A stretch of DNA of 64,000 nt from CADEED01 sp035525785. GTDB lineage: Bacteria; Pseudomonadota; Gammaproteobacteria; Steroidobacterales; Steroidobacteraceae. Under the pieces are notes generated by a model that did no database searches, was not told where the DNA came from, and worked only from the letters and a program-made list of their open reading frames with translations. The stretch's first letter is position 1. Every line of letters begins with the position of its first letter. Where the stretch lies: contig DATLDQ010000093.1 in the NCBI GenBank assembly GCA_035525785.1, forward strand, positions 42,255-106,254, given 5' to 3'. Made by a program: the position numbers and the translations under genes. This document shows positions 8,547 to 17,041 of this stretch, piece after piece.

Positions 8547-9083
8547 ATGAGCGTCGCGAAATTCTCGAGCCTGATGAAGGTCGCAGGTCTCTTCCTGATG
8601 GCTACGGGCCTGCAGAGTTGCGGCGGCGGCAGCAGTTCCGGCGGCGGCTCCAGCGCCGCGGCAGGCTTCGACGTGGAGCTCGAAATGCGCGCGAACAATG
8701 GCGCGCCGAGCTCGAGTTTCGCGTTCGGCAACAACATCGTGTTCGCGCTGATCGTCACCAACCGTTCGGGCGCGGCGCAGATACTGAGCCTGCCCAGCAC
8801 CCAGATCTACGACCTCGCCGTCCTTCCCGAGGGCTCGGCCACGCCGCGTTGGCGCTGGTCCTTCAACCGCGTCTTCCAGCCCACGGAGACGAACCTGACG
8901 TTTGCCGGGCACCAGACCATCACCTATCTATATATCTGGCCCGGCGTACTCGAGGACGGCACGCAGATCATGCCGGGCAGCTTCGATGTCCGTGCCACGC
9001 TCGCCTATCCGAACTATGCCGCCGACTGGCGCGCCAGCGACGAGCTGGCTGCTCCGATCCGCAAGTTAACCATCACGAATTGA
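8547..9083 (+). CDS. BsuPI-domain lipoprotein
   Basis: A 178-residue lipoprotein. The signal peptide ends in a lipobox (GLQSC), followed by a Gly/Ser linker. Residues about 45-150 match the intracellular proteinase inhibitor (BsuPI) fold: FALIVTNRSG, the QIYDLAV strand, RWRWSFNRVF, and a closing PGSFDVRATL strand. BsuPI was described as a cytoplasmic subtilisin inhibitor in Bacillus. Here the domain sits on a lipoprotein, so it would act at the membrane or cell surface. Whether it inhibits any protease is unknown. GGAGAGG lies upstream of ATG 8547. It is convergent with the cupin gene. Confidence 0.7.
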   Translation: MSVAKFSSLMKVAGLFLMATGLQSCGGGSSSGGGSSAAAGFDVELEMRANNGAPSSSFAFGNNIVFALIVTNRSGAAQILSLPSTQIYDLAVLPEGSATPRWRWSFNRVFQPTETNLTFAGHQTITYLYIWPGVLEDGTQIMPGSFDVRATLAYPNYAADWRASDELAAPIRKLTITN

Positions 9084-9109
9084 CCGACCGACCCCCTGGG
9101 GCGCGCGCT

Positions 9110-9139
9110 CGGCCCGCTCAGCCCGTGCTGAGCGGGCCG
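9110..9139. terminator. Perfect 13-bp hairpin between convergent genes
   Basis: CGGCCCGCTCAGC, loop CCGT, GCTGAGCGGGCCG: perfect 13-base arms. It lies downstream of the BsuPI lipoprotein and contains the stop codon of the convergent cupin gene. Neither strand has a T-run after it, so it could be a Rho-assisted bidirectional terminator or an mRNA 3-prime end stabiliser. Confidence 0.5.
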
Positions 9140-9603
9140 AAGGATTGCGCATCGGCGGTGTCGTAGATCTCCACCTGGTTGCCGCGCCGGATCATCCGCT
9201 TGCCGAGCTTCGGGAACTCCGCCACCTCGAACTCGCGGTTCTCGCCGCCCGATAGATAGACCAGGTCGCCGGGCCCGGGGTTGCGCATGAGATGCGGCAC
9301 AGACGGTGCCGGGAAGCCTATGAAGTCGCCCGTAGCCACCTCGTATTCGACGTCATCGATCAGGGCGATGGCGCGGCCGGAAAGCACGTAGACCCACTCC
9401 TCTTCGTAGTGGTGCGAGTGATAAACGTACGACTCGCGGCCTTCGGGCACGCGGATGAAGTTCACGCCGGTTCGCTTGAGACCCACGCTGCGGGCGAGCT
9501 GCGTGCCGTGCATGTCCGAGTTCGCGTTCCACGGGTGCGAGAACTGCTGCGCGTGCGTGGCGATGTCGGCAGCGCGCACGATGTTGAGGCTGGGCTTGTC
9601 CAT
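9118..9603 (-). CDS. Cupin domain protein
   Basis: A 161-residue single-domain cupin. Motif 1 is visible as YHSHHYEEEWVYVLSG (metal-binding His, His and Glu) and motif 2 as GDFIGFPAPSVPHLMRN (third His). A metal site is therefore likely intact. Such proteins bind sugars or small acids, or act as dioxygenases or isomerases; no specific function can be assigned. No signal peptide. The last codons and stop lie inside a perfect hairpin. Confidence 0.82.
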   Translation of the reverse strand: MDKPSLNIVRAADIATHAQQFSHPWNANSDMHGTQLARSVGLKRTGVNFIRVPEGRESYVYHSHHYEEEWVYVLSGRAIALIDDVEYEVATGDFIGFPAPSVPHLMRNPGPGDLVYLSGGENREFEVAEFPKLGKRMIRRGNQVEIYDTADAQSFGPLSTG

Positions 9604-9636
9604 GCCACAACCTTAACCTTTTTCCGCAAACACCGG

Positions 9637-11313
9637 TCAGCGCGTGGCGCGCGCGTAGGCGCGGGCCGGCGGCTGGCGGCAGTCGGCGAACACGTCGCGT
9701 TCGGGCTTGTACGCCTCGGTCTTCACGTCCATGAGACCCAGCACGGAGTGGAACACGTTGTCGTGCGAGAGCGCCTCGTCGCGACGGGCGCTGAGGCAGC
9801 GCACGCTGACACCTTCTTCCGCGGAAAATCCCGGCGACATCCAGGCGATCATCGGCACGTGCGTCTGCGTGCCCGGCGCGATGGAGTACGGCAGCCCATG
9901 CAGATAGAGGCCGCCCTCGCCCAGCGACTCGCCATGATCGGACACGTACAGCATCGCGCTGTCGAGCTCGCCCTCGTGTGCCTGGAGCGTCTGCACCACG
10001 CCGGCGAGGACGTGATCGGTGTACAGGATGGCGTTGTCATACGCATTGACTACCTGCTCGCGCGTGCAGTCACGCAATTCCGCCGTGGCGCAATCGGGTG
10101 TGAAGCGCCGGAATGCGGGCGGATAGCGCAGGAAATAGGCCGGCCCGTGGTTGCCCATCATGTGCAGCACGATCACGGTGTCCTGCCTCAGGTCGGCGAG
10201 CTCCGCCTGCAGTCTTCGCACCAGGATGCCGTCCCAGCACTCGTCGCCACGACAGAGATCGGGAGCCAGCGAGGCAGCTAACTTCTCGTACCGCACGCCC
10301 TGCCCCTTGCAGACACCCTTGCAGCCCGACTGGTTGTCGAACCACTGCACCGCATAGCCGGCGTGCGCCAGCACGTCGAGCAGACCTTCGGAACTGCGGA
10401 TGCGGCGCTCGTCGTACTCCTCTCGTCCCCACTCCGAGAACAGGCAGGGCACCGACACTTCGGTCGAAGTGCCGCACGAGGTCACGTGGCTGAATGCCGT
10501 CACGCCGATCTTCGCAAGCTCGGGCGTCGTCGGGCGGCCATAGCCGAGCACGGAGAAGTTGTCGGCGCGCGCGGTCTCACCGATGACCAGCACGAAAACG
10601 CGGTGTTTGCCGGGCGCGAGCGCCACGCGCATGAGCCGGGCATCGCGGCCGATGGGCGCGCGTGGTGCCGCCGCTTCGCGCACCTCGCCGGCGGAGCTCG
10701 TGGCCAGGCCCCAGACGATGTTTCCCGGAGTGACCAGGTAACGCATCTCACGGTGGTTGCGCATCATCGAGGTGAGGTCGCGGTTCACGGGGAGGGCTGC
10801 GACGACCGCGAGGACCAGCGCGCCGAGCACCGTCGCCGCGCGGAAGCCGGACGCGCGGAGCCAGGGTCGGCGCTCGATTCGCACCCACCAGATGAAGGTC
10901 AGCGGTGCCGCCGACCACAGCAACACCCAGCCGAACATCGAAGCCGTGATCAGCTCCCCCGCTTCGTGCGCGTCCGTCTCGAGCACGTTGCGCATCATCA
11001 CCGGATCGATGAGCACGGCGTAGGTGCGCATGTAGTAAGCGGCGGCCGCGCTCACCACGATCAACACGGACAGCAGCGGCCGCATCGTCCATCGGTTGGC
11101 GAGGGGCGCGATGAGCGCGAAATGCAGCGCGAGCAATGAAATGAACGTGCAAACGGCGAAGAGCCAGCTCGAAGCGCTGTGCAGGTCGCGGCCGGCCATG
11201 GCAGCGCTCCACCATGGGCCGTTGAGCAGCACGAGCATCCAGCCCAGCACCGCGAGCAGGACGACTTCCAGGCGCATCAACGGGCGCCAATGGGCAGGGA
11301 CCGACTTCCTCAT
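9637..11313 (-). CDS. eptA: Lipid A phosphoethanolamine transferase
   Basis: A 558-residue inner-membrane enzyme of the EptA/MCR family, which moves phosphoethanolamine from phosphatidylethanolamine onto lipid A and lowers surface negative charge. The first ~190 residues hold five membrane segments. The periplasmic sulfatase-fold domain has the zinc/nucleophile residues: Glu in VIGETARAD, the Thr nucleophile in TSCGTSTEVSVPC, and YVSDHGESLGE with its Asp-His pair; paired cysteines (CKGVCKG) are also present. It is the last gene of the ECF sigma operon: its start is 15 bp after the Omp85 stop, with AAAGGA as ribosome site. Regulation by that sigma factor is inferred from position. Confidence 0.88.
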   Translation of the reverse strand: MRKSVPAHWRPLMRLEVVLLAVLGWMLVLLNGPWWSAAMAGRDLHSASSWLFAVCTFISLLALHFALIAPLANRWTMRPLLSVLIVVSAAAAYYMRTYAVLIDPVMMRNVLETDAHEAGELITASMFGWVLLWSAAPLTFIWWVRIERRPWLRASGFRAATVLGALVLAVVAALPVNRDLTSMMRNHREMRYLVTPGNIVWGLATSSAGEVREAAAPRAPIGRDARLMRVALAPGKHRVFVLVIGETARADNFSVLGYGRPTTPELAKIGVTAFSHVTSCGTSTEVSVPCLFSEWGREEYDERRIRSSEGLLDVLAHAGYAVQWFDNQSGCKGVCKGQGVRYEKLAASLAPDLCRGDECWDGILVRRLQAELADLRQDTVIVLHMMGNHGPAYFLRYPPAFRRFTPDCATAELRDCTREQVVNAYDNAILYTDHVLAGVVQTLQAHEGELDSAMLYVSDHGESLGEGGLYLHGLPYSIAPGTQTHVPMIAWMSPGFSAEEGVSVRCLSARRDEALSHDNVFHSVLGLMDVKTEAYKPERDVFADCRQPPARAYARATR

Positions 11314-11328
11314 CTCAAATCCTTTGAT

Positions 11329-13035
11329 TCAAAAACTCTTCCGTGTCTGCACGAGGAACTGCACGCCCTTCATCGAAGGATCCCGGTCCAGCGGGAAAGC
11401 GACATCGAGGTGCAGAACATTGCCGAGCGCGGAGCGGGCATTGCCGAGCCGCAGGCCGAAGCCCACATCGCGCAGGAGCCCGCGCGAGGGCGTGCCCAGC
11501 GGGTCGCGTCCCCAGGTGGACCCCATGTCGTAGAACACGGCGCCGCCCACATTGAAGAGCTGCAGCGGATACCAGTCCGTGAAGATCCTCTGCTCGGCGG
11601 TCAGCAGCCAGCGACCGGTGCCAGCCTGGTAGCGCAGTGGATAGCCGCGCAGTCCGTTGTCGCCGCCCAGCAGCAACTGCTGATCGACGTCGAGGTCCGT
11701 GCCGGCGCTCGCCGAGAGGTTGAGGAAAAACAGGCGCCGCTGGCTCTGCCTGAAGTAGTAGCGGCTCTCGGCTTCGAGCAATCCGCCCATGAGCGAACCG
11801 CTCTCGACGCGGGTGTCAGCGGCCAGCGCGAACTGCAGGGTCTGCCGCTCGCCGAAGGTCAGGCCCTTCGAGAGCCGCGCGGACAGCATGGCCGCATCGC
11901 GATCCGAGCCGAACTGCGCGGACGCGAAGCCGAGCCGCGCACTCGCGCGCCAGCCGAGCGAGTAGTCCTCGGTCTTCTCGATCTGGTCACGGTTGCGCGC
12001 GGTGCGGAAGGAATCCTGCACCCACTCCGCGCCCACCCAGGGATAGACGAGCCTGCGGTCCGACGGCAGGAGTTGCGTGGCATCCACGCCCGGCACGGCC
12101 TGGAACGAATGCTCGTCGATGGTCAGACCGGCGCTGATGCGCCGTGCCCAGCCGTCCACCAGGCCGCCCGATCCGCCGAAGTAGATAGTCGCGCGGCGCT
12201 CGCGGGTGGCGAACCGGTCGACGATCTCGCCCAGGTCGTAGCGCGAGTCGACGCGCTGGTCATCGAGCAGCGAAACGCCGGCCGCCCAGCGCGTGTCGAG
12301 CGCATAGAACGGCCGCTCCAGGCCAAGCCGCGCGAAGCGGCCATCGCTGTTGTCGGCGTACTCGGCGGAAAGATCCCACCAGGAAGAGCCGAGCTGGCGA
12401 TCGTGGTAATGGATGAATTTGGAATCGCGGTCGACGTCCGACTTGAAGCCGACACCGAGCTGCGTGCCGGTGCCGAAGAGATTCAGCTCCTCGACCTCGA
12501 ACCCGGAATGATTGGCGCCACCGCTGCGACCGAACACGACGCTCGGCGTGAACGTCCACACATCCTGCGTGGTCACTTCGACATCCACCACGCCGTCGTG
12601 GAATGCCACCGGGCGGATCGCCGCATCGCGCAGGTAGCGGGTGTCGCGCAGGATGCGTGCGGATTCCGCGAGCAGCCCCGGCTGGTAGAGATCGCCGCTG
12701 CGGAACAGCAGCTGATCTTCGATGGTCGCCTCGCGCGTGGCGATATGAAGATGATTCGCGAGCCGCGAAAACGCGGTGTCGTCGTCGCGCGCGTCCTGGT
12801 CGAAGAGATCGCGCGATTTGATGTGCACTTCACCGATGCGCACGCCCTGGCTCGTGAGCTGCGAGTCGGTCGGCAATGACGCGTCGCGCGCCGGTTCCAC
12901 GGCGGGCGCGCGCGAGCCGATGCTCGGGAACACGCGTCCGGCATGCGCCTGCACGGCCAGCAGCGCGGCCAGCGTCAGTCCCGCGGCCATGCTGGCGACC
13001 CGGGGTTTGGCTACGATCGCGGTGCGGGGGACCAT
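11329..13035 (-). CDS. Omp85 superfamily outer-membrane protein (BamA/TamA-like)
   Basis: A 568-residue Omp85 protein with a signal peptide ending near VQAHA. Residues about 60-160 form a POTRA-like unit (VRIGEVHIKSRD, LLFRSGDLYQPGLLAES, GVVDVEVTTQDVWTF). The rest alternates aromatic beta-strands as a barrel, with the lumen-loop motif LRGYPLRYQAG in place of VRGF/Y and a terminal Phe (TRKSF) as in outer-membrane barrels. It has far fewer POTRA domains than BamA or TamA, so it is an accessory member, perhaps for lipid or protein insertion. It sits between the TonB receptor (37 bp) and eptA (15 bp). Confidence 0.82.
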   Translation of the reverse strand: MVPRTAIVAKPRVASMAAGLTLAALLAVQAHAGRVFPSIGSRAPAVEPARDASLPTDSQLTSQGVRIGEVHIKSRDLFDQDARDDDTAFSRLANHLHIATREATIEDQLLFRSGDLYQPGLLAESARILRDTRYLRDAAIRPVAFHDGVVDVEVTTQDVWTFTPSVVFGRSGGANHSGFEVEELNLFGTGTQLGVGFKSDVDRDSKFIHYHDRQLGSSWWDLSAEYADNSDGRFARLGLERPFYALDTRWAAGVSLLDDQRVDSRYDLGEIVDRFATRERRATIYFGGSGGLVDGWARRISAGLTIDEHSFQAVPGVDATQLLPSDRRLVYPWVGAEWVQDSFRTARNRDQIEKTEDYSLGWRASARLGFASAQFGSDRDAAMLSARLSKGLTFGERQTLQFALAADTRVESGSLMGGLLEAESRYYFRQSQRRLFFLNLSASAGTDLDVDQQLLLGGDNGLRGYPLRYQAGTGRWLLTAEQRIFTDWYPLQLFNVGGAVFYDMGSTWGRDPLGTPSRGLLRDVGFGLRLGNARSALGNVLHLDVAFPLDRDPSMKGVQFLVQTRKSF

Positions 13036-13072
13036 GCGCCATGAGACGTCATGGCGGCGCGAATCCCGTCGC

Positions 13073-15358
13073 TCAGTGGCTGCGCCACCGATAGGTAAAG
13101 CCCAGGTTTACCAGCGCCGGCAACCAGTCGCCCAATTCGGGCGAGAGCTGTGGTCCGGCCTGTATCACGACACAACACGGGTTGCGCCGATCGGTGGCAT
13201 TGGTCACGTCGAGCACGGCCGAGAGATCGCCGTCGCGCAGCTGCCAGGTCCAACTACCGCGCAGATCGAGCGAGTAGAAATTCTCCCAGCGCGCGGTGTT
13301 GCGCCGGCCGATTTCGAGCGGGGCCAGCGACAGTGGCGTACGTGGCCATCCGCTGTGAAAGCCGGCGACCGCAGACAGCCCGGCGCGCGACGACTTCCAC
13401 GCGACGCCGGCGCTCAGTGAAACCGGTTGGTCCCAGCTGCGCAGCACGTCGCTGCTGTCGGCGAAATCGTCGGCCACGCGCGCCCACGTGAACGTTCCCC
13501 AGCCCGTCAGGCGCTCGCTGAAAGGGCGGCGCAGGCTGACCTCGAGTCCGCGCGCTTCGGAAGTCAGCGGATGCACACGTACGCGGTCGGGAGCGAGGTC
13601 GGGCAACAGCGCGAATGGATCGAGGCGATTGTCGAAATACGGCGCGACGGTGGTCCAGCGCTTGCTGTAGGCCTCGATGCCGAGATGCAGGCCGCTGTCG
13701 CGCGTGTACTCATAGCCCAGGATGGAGTGCACCGAGACCTGCGCGGCATCCGGGGCCTGTTGCGCATCCTCGACTCGCCACTCCTCCACGTGCTGGGCCT
13801 GCGTGAAGCGACCGACGGACGCGTACGCGCGCGCGCGATCGTTCACGTCGTAGCGCACGTTGAGGCGCGGGCTCACCTGGGTGTGGTTGCCGAAGTTCTC
13901 GTAGTGCTGCACGTCGGCGCGCAGTCCGAGCTCCGCTTCGAAGCGCGCCCATTGGCGACGATTCGCGGCGTACAGTGAAAAGGCGTTGACGTCGGGGCTG
14001 ACGATCAGCGCAAGATCCTCGACGAGGTCGCGGTCGAAAGCCGCGGCTACTTCCGGCGTGAACTCGGAATGCCGCGCATAGTGGTAGTCGGCGCGCGTCG
14101 TGGCGAAGCCCACGCCGAAGCTGTAGGTCGAGTTCGCGGCGCGTGCGTAGGTCCAGTCGCTCGAGAATTCCAGGCCGTTGAAGCCGCGGTGCTCGTCGAG
14201 CTCACCCACGGCCACGCCGGGACGTTGCAGTGTGCCGTCGCGTTGGCGCTCGGCGGAAGTCACCACCAGGCTGGTGCGCATGCTCAGCGAATCACCGAAG
14301 CGGTTGTCGCGCGCGAGCCAGACGTACTCGTCGCGGTAGCGCGCGTTGGCTCGCTCCTCGTCATCAGCGGTGCCCAGCTTCAGGCGATCGTCGAGCAGCA
14401 GCCAGCCAGCGGTCCAGGCGCCATGGTCGGTGCTCCAGCGGATGCGTCCCACCGAGTCACCGAACTGTGGTTCGCCGAAGCCATCCTCCACCGGGTCGAG
14501 CATGTCGAGCGTGCTGCGACGGATGGCAGCCAGCCATTCCACGGGTAGTGAGTCCGCGCGACCCTGCGTGGATGCGCCGCCGGAGATGAAGCTGAGGTTC
14601 GCGCGGTACTGCCGCCCCGGTTCGGCATTGGGCGCGGTGATGTCGATGACGCCACCCGAGCGAGTGCCGTAGCGCACGGGGAAGCCGCCGCTGAACACCT
14701 CGATGCGCTCGACCGCTGCCGGGTCGATCGCGCTGATCAGGCTTTGGAAATTCTTGAGATGGAACGGATCGAGCAGCGGAATGCCGTCATAGCGCACGAG
14801 GACGTCTTCGCTGAGCGAACCGCGGATATACGGCCGCGCCGAAGCGGCACTGACTACGCCCGGGAGCGATTGCAGCGACCGCAGTGCGTCGTCATGGCTG
14901 CCGGGCGCGCGCTCCATGTCGGTGGGCGACACCTCGTGTGGCTCCGCGAGGCCGCCTTCGATGGCGTAGCGGCTGGCATAGACCGAGACCTCCTGCATCG
15001 GCTCGTCGATGCGGCCTGGCAGCGCCGGCGCGGGCTTGCGGATGACCACGTAGGTGTGCGGACCCAGCGCACGCAGCTCGAGATCCTGCGTGGCCAGCGC
15101 ATCGCGCGCGCGTTGCAACGGCGACGCGCCTTCGCGCGCCGGCGTCGCAGGCATATCGGCGCGCACGAGCTCCGAGCTGTAGATGACGTCGACGCCCGTC
15201 TGGCGCAACGCGCGCAACACGGACTCCAGGGACTCGGATGCGCTCGTCTGCGCCGCGAGCGGCGACGCGCAGACGATCAATGAAAGGAATGTGGGCGAAA
15301 CGAAAATGCGCGAAATGAGATGCGACAGTGGGCGACTAGCTGGACGGCGCGGATGCAC
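13073..15358 (-). CDS. TonB-dependent receptor with STN signalling domain
   Basis: A 761-residue outer-membrane receptor. After the signal peptide (ending SPLAAQ) comes a secretin/TonB N-terminal (STN) domain, about residues 38-108, the part that talks to FecR-type anti-sigma factors. A TonB-box-like EVSVYAS, the plug (LPGVVSAASARPYIRG, RIEVFSGGFPVRYGTRSGGV) and a long beta-barrel ending GFTYRWRSH follow. Unlike FecA, no iron-chelate ligand can be read off. The start overlaps the fecR 3-prime end by 23 bp, indicating translational coupling. The ligand may be unrelated to iron, since the downstream genes are envelope-modifying. Confidence 0.88.
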   Translation of the reverse strand: MHPRRPASRPLSHLISRIFVSPTFLSLIVCASPLAAQTSASESLESVLRALRQTGVDVIYSSELVRADMPATPAREGASPLQRARDALATQDLELRALGPHTYVVIRKPAPALPGRIDEPMQEVSVYASRYAIEGGLAEPHEVSPTDMERAPGSHDDALRSLQSLPGVVSAASARPYIRGSLSEDVLVRYDGIPLLDPFHLKNFQSLISAIDPAAVERIEVFSGGFPVRYGTRSGGVIDITAPNAEPGRQYRANLSFISGGASTQGRADSLPVEWLAAIRRSTLDMLDPVEDGFGEPQFGDSVGRIRWSTDHGAWTAGWLLLDDRLKLGTADDEERANARYRDEYVWLARDNRFGDSLSMRTSLVVTSAERQRDGTLQRPGVAVGELDEHRGFNGLEFSSDWTYARAANSTYSFGVGFATTRADYHYARHSEFTPEVAAAFDRDLVEDLALIVSPDVNAFSLYAANRRQWARFEAELGLRADVQHYENFGNHTQVSPRLNVRYDVNDRARAYASVGRFTQAQHVEEWRVEDAQQAPDAAQVSVHSILGYEYTRDSGLHLGIEAYSKRWTTVAPYFDNRLDPFALLPDLAPDRVRVHPLTSEARGLEVSLRRPFSERLTGWGTFTWARVADDFADSSDVLRSWDQPVSLSAGVAWKSSRAGLSAVAGFHSGWPRTPLSLAPLEIGRRNTARWENFYSLDLRGSWTWQLRDGDLSAVLDVTNATDRRNPCCVVIQAGPQLSPELGDWLPALVNLGFTYRWRSH

Positions 15359-16361
15359 GCGTGGAGCTTACCCGTATCGCGCCTTCGGGCAATTCGTAGT
15401 GCAGCGTGGTCGCGGCCATGACTGCCGACAGCGCTTCCATGGCCGTGAGTCCGCGCACGTTGCCGTGCATGAGGATGCCGGCCACCTGCCGGCGCGCCGC
15501 ATCGTCGGTCAACACCAGCTTGCGGCCGGTCTCGCGCGAGAACCAGGTCAGGAACTCCTGCAACGGCCGGTTCTCGATGACGATTTCCGGCACGAGCGTT
15601 TCGGCCCAGGCCCAGTCGCGGCCCGCCGTCGGTATCGCGCGCCGCGAGATCTCGCGGCCATCCATGATCACTTCGGTGCCGGCATGCACGGTCTGATCAC
15701 CCCCGGCCGCGTGCCAGAGCACGCTGCCTTCGCGAACCCGCAGTCGAGTCTTGCCGCCAACGATGGCCACGCCGAACTGCGTTCCCACGTGACGGAACTG
15801 GCCCGCGGAAGTGACCACGATGAAAGGCTCGCTGCCGCGCGCGCCGGGCGGGATGTCCACGTACAGCTCGCCGCTCGCCAGGCGCACGGTATTCGCGTCC
15901 GGAATGTCGAAGGACGAACCGCGCGCCACGCGCAGGTTGCCGCCACCGGCGAGCTTGAGCAGCGTATCGCCACGCACTTCGAGCCGCGCGAACACGCGCA
16001 GATCGGCGCCGGCCGGCATGGGCTCGTCGGCGCGCAGAACCTGTCTGAGCTCGATGCCCGGCGCCTCGCTGCGCGCCACGGTCGCGACCAGCATGCCCGC
16101 ATCCGACTGGTTGTTGTAGCCGATGACGCCGATGACCCCGGCGCCGGCGAGCAGGATCACCGATGCAGCCGCGGCGAACTTGAACCAGTTGGAGCGTCGT
16201 GGTGATACGGGCTGGGCCTGCGCCACCGTGGAGCGCCACTCCGCTTCCGTGGCTTGCCGTATGCGCTGCAACGCCTCCGGCGACAGTCCGCGCGAGCGCA
16301 GGCCATTCCGGAGCGCCGAGTCGGCAGCTTCGTCCGATGTCTTGCGGGTGGAGTCGCTCAT
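15336..16361 (-). CDS. FecR-type anti-sigma factor
   Basis: A 341-residue single-pass membrane protein. A cytoplasmic sigma-binding segment (about residues 1-58) is followed by a membrane span (residues ~59-81) and a periplasmic FecR domain (FARLEVRGDTLLKLAGG, LASGELYVDIPPG, VVTSAGQFRHVGTQFGV). The end (RPLQEFLTWFSRETGRKL, IRVSSTR) resembles an STN-like module, matching the receptor's signalling domain. ATG 16361 overlaps the sigma stop (ATGA), so the pair is translationally coupled. An in-frame extension to 16598 lies within the sigma gene and is rejected. It would hold the sigma factor until the receptor is engaged. Confidence 0.9.
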   Translation of the reverse strand: MSDSTRKTSDEAADSALRNGLRSRGLSPEALQRIRQATEAEWRSTVAQAQPVSPRRSNWFKFAAAASVILLAGAGVIGVIGYNNQSDAGMLVATVARSEAPGIELRQVLRADEPMPAGADLRVFARLEVRGDTLLKLAGGGNLRVARGSSFDIPDANTVRLASGELYVDIPPGARGSEPFIVVTSAGQFRHVGTQFGVAIVGGKTRLRVREGSVLWHAAGGDQTVHAGTEVIMDGREISRRAIPTAGRDWAWAETLVPEIVIENRPLQEFLTWFSRETGRKLVLTDDAARRQVAGILMHGNVRGLTAMEALSAVMAATTLHYELPEGAIRVSSTRASAPSS

Positions 16362-16960
16362 GGGGCTTCTCCGGACGCGGGCGCAACGTCGCTGCCGGAG
16401 CCGCTCCACTCTTGTCTGAATGCCTGTCGCGCGCGCGACAGTCGCGACTCCGCGGCGCTTTCCGAGAGCCCGAGCACGCGCGCGATCTCGGGCACGGTGA
16501 GCTCGTCGCCGAATCGCAGCTCGAGGACGCGCGCGTAACTGGCGGGCAGCCTGTTGATGGCGCGGCGCACCGCATTGCGGGCAGAGTCGGCGGCGCATTC
16601 TTCGAGCGGGTCGCGGAAATCGGCGAGCTCGACGATGTCGGCTGACTGGCCCGAGTCCACCAGCTCATCGAGGCTCTTCACCTTGGGCTGACGCTGTGCC
16701 TTGCGCGTGATGTCGGCGAGATGGTTGCGGCAGATCTGGCACAGCCAGGTGAACAGCGTGGAACCCCCGCGGAAGCTCGCGAGCCCGCGCATGGCGTTGA
16801 TCATCGTGACTTGCACGACGTCCTCCAGCGCGGCAGCGTCGAGCGAACAACGACGCGAAGCAAACGCGCCGAGGCGCGCCGCATAAGCGTCGAAGAATTC
16901 GTCGAATGCTCTCTGGTCTCCACTGCGCATCCTGTCGATGAGGTCCCGTTCATCCTGCAC
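16358..16960 (-). CDS. ECF RNA polymerase sigma factor (FecI-like)
   Basis: A 200-residue sigma-70 family factor with region 2 (DVVQVTMINAMRGLASF, TWLCQICRNHLAD) and region 4 (LPASYARVLELRFGDEL, VPEIARVLGLSESAAESR). A longer acidic linker than usual (KSLDELVDSGQSADIVELAD) joins them. The start is GTG 16960 with GAGGTG about seven bases upstream. Downstream on the same strand are its FecR partner, the TonB receptor, Omp85 and EptA, so it probably drives this operon in response to an outer-membrane signal. A candidate autoregulated promoter lies at 16977-17001. Confidence 0.92.
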   Translation of the reverse strand: MQDERDLIDRMRSGDQRAFDEFFDAYAARLGAFASRRCSLDAAALEDVVQVTMINAMRGLASFRGGSTLFTWLCQICRNHLADITRKAQRQPKVKSLDELVDSGQSADIVELADFRDPLEECAADSARNAVRRAINRLPASYARVLELRFGDELTVPEIARVLGLSESAAESRLSRARQAFRQEWSGSGSDVAPASGEAP

Positions 16961-16974
16961 TGTTCACCTCGCAC

Positions 16975-17036
16975 CTTAGACGTCGCCTGTCGCCAAAACC
17001 CGTCGCGCGGGGAAAGCGCCCGGCGTGGCGTCTAAG
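16975..17036. promoter_or_regulatory. Divergent ECF-type promoter pair between sigma and PAP2 genes
   Basis: An 8-bp inverted repeat (CTTAGACG 16975-16982, CGTCTAAG 17029-17036) places TCTAAG facing each gene. Toward PAP2, GGGAA 17010-17014 is 16 bases from TCTA 17031-17034. Toward the sigma gene, GGGTT (AACCC at 16997-17001) is 16 bases from TCTA (TAGA at 16977-16980). Both therefore read GGGWW-N16-TCTAAG, the layout of ECF sigma promoters. The PAP2 -10 lies 8 bases before its ATG, which would give a near-leaderless mRNA. This is read by eye and untested. Confidence 0.45.
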
Positions 17037-17041
17037 CATCG

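Noticed and set aside
9118..9140. LSTG at the cupin C-terminus as a sorting signal
   Set aside because: It lacks the LPxTG pattern, a membrane segment and a signal peptide; it is simply the translation of the hairpin.
15336..16598. 420-residue version of FecR
   Set aside because: The first 79 residues are Arg-rich and lie inside the sigma gene; ATG 16361 gives the normal FecR start and an ATGA overlap.
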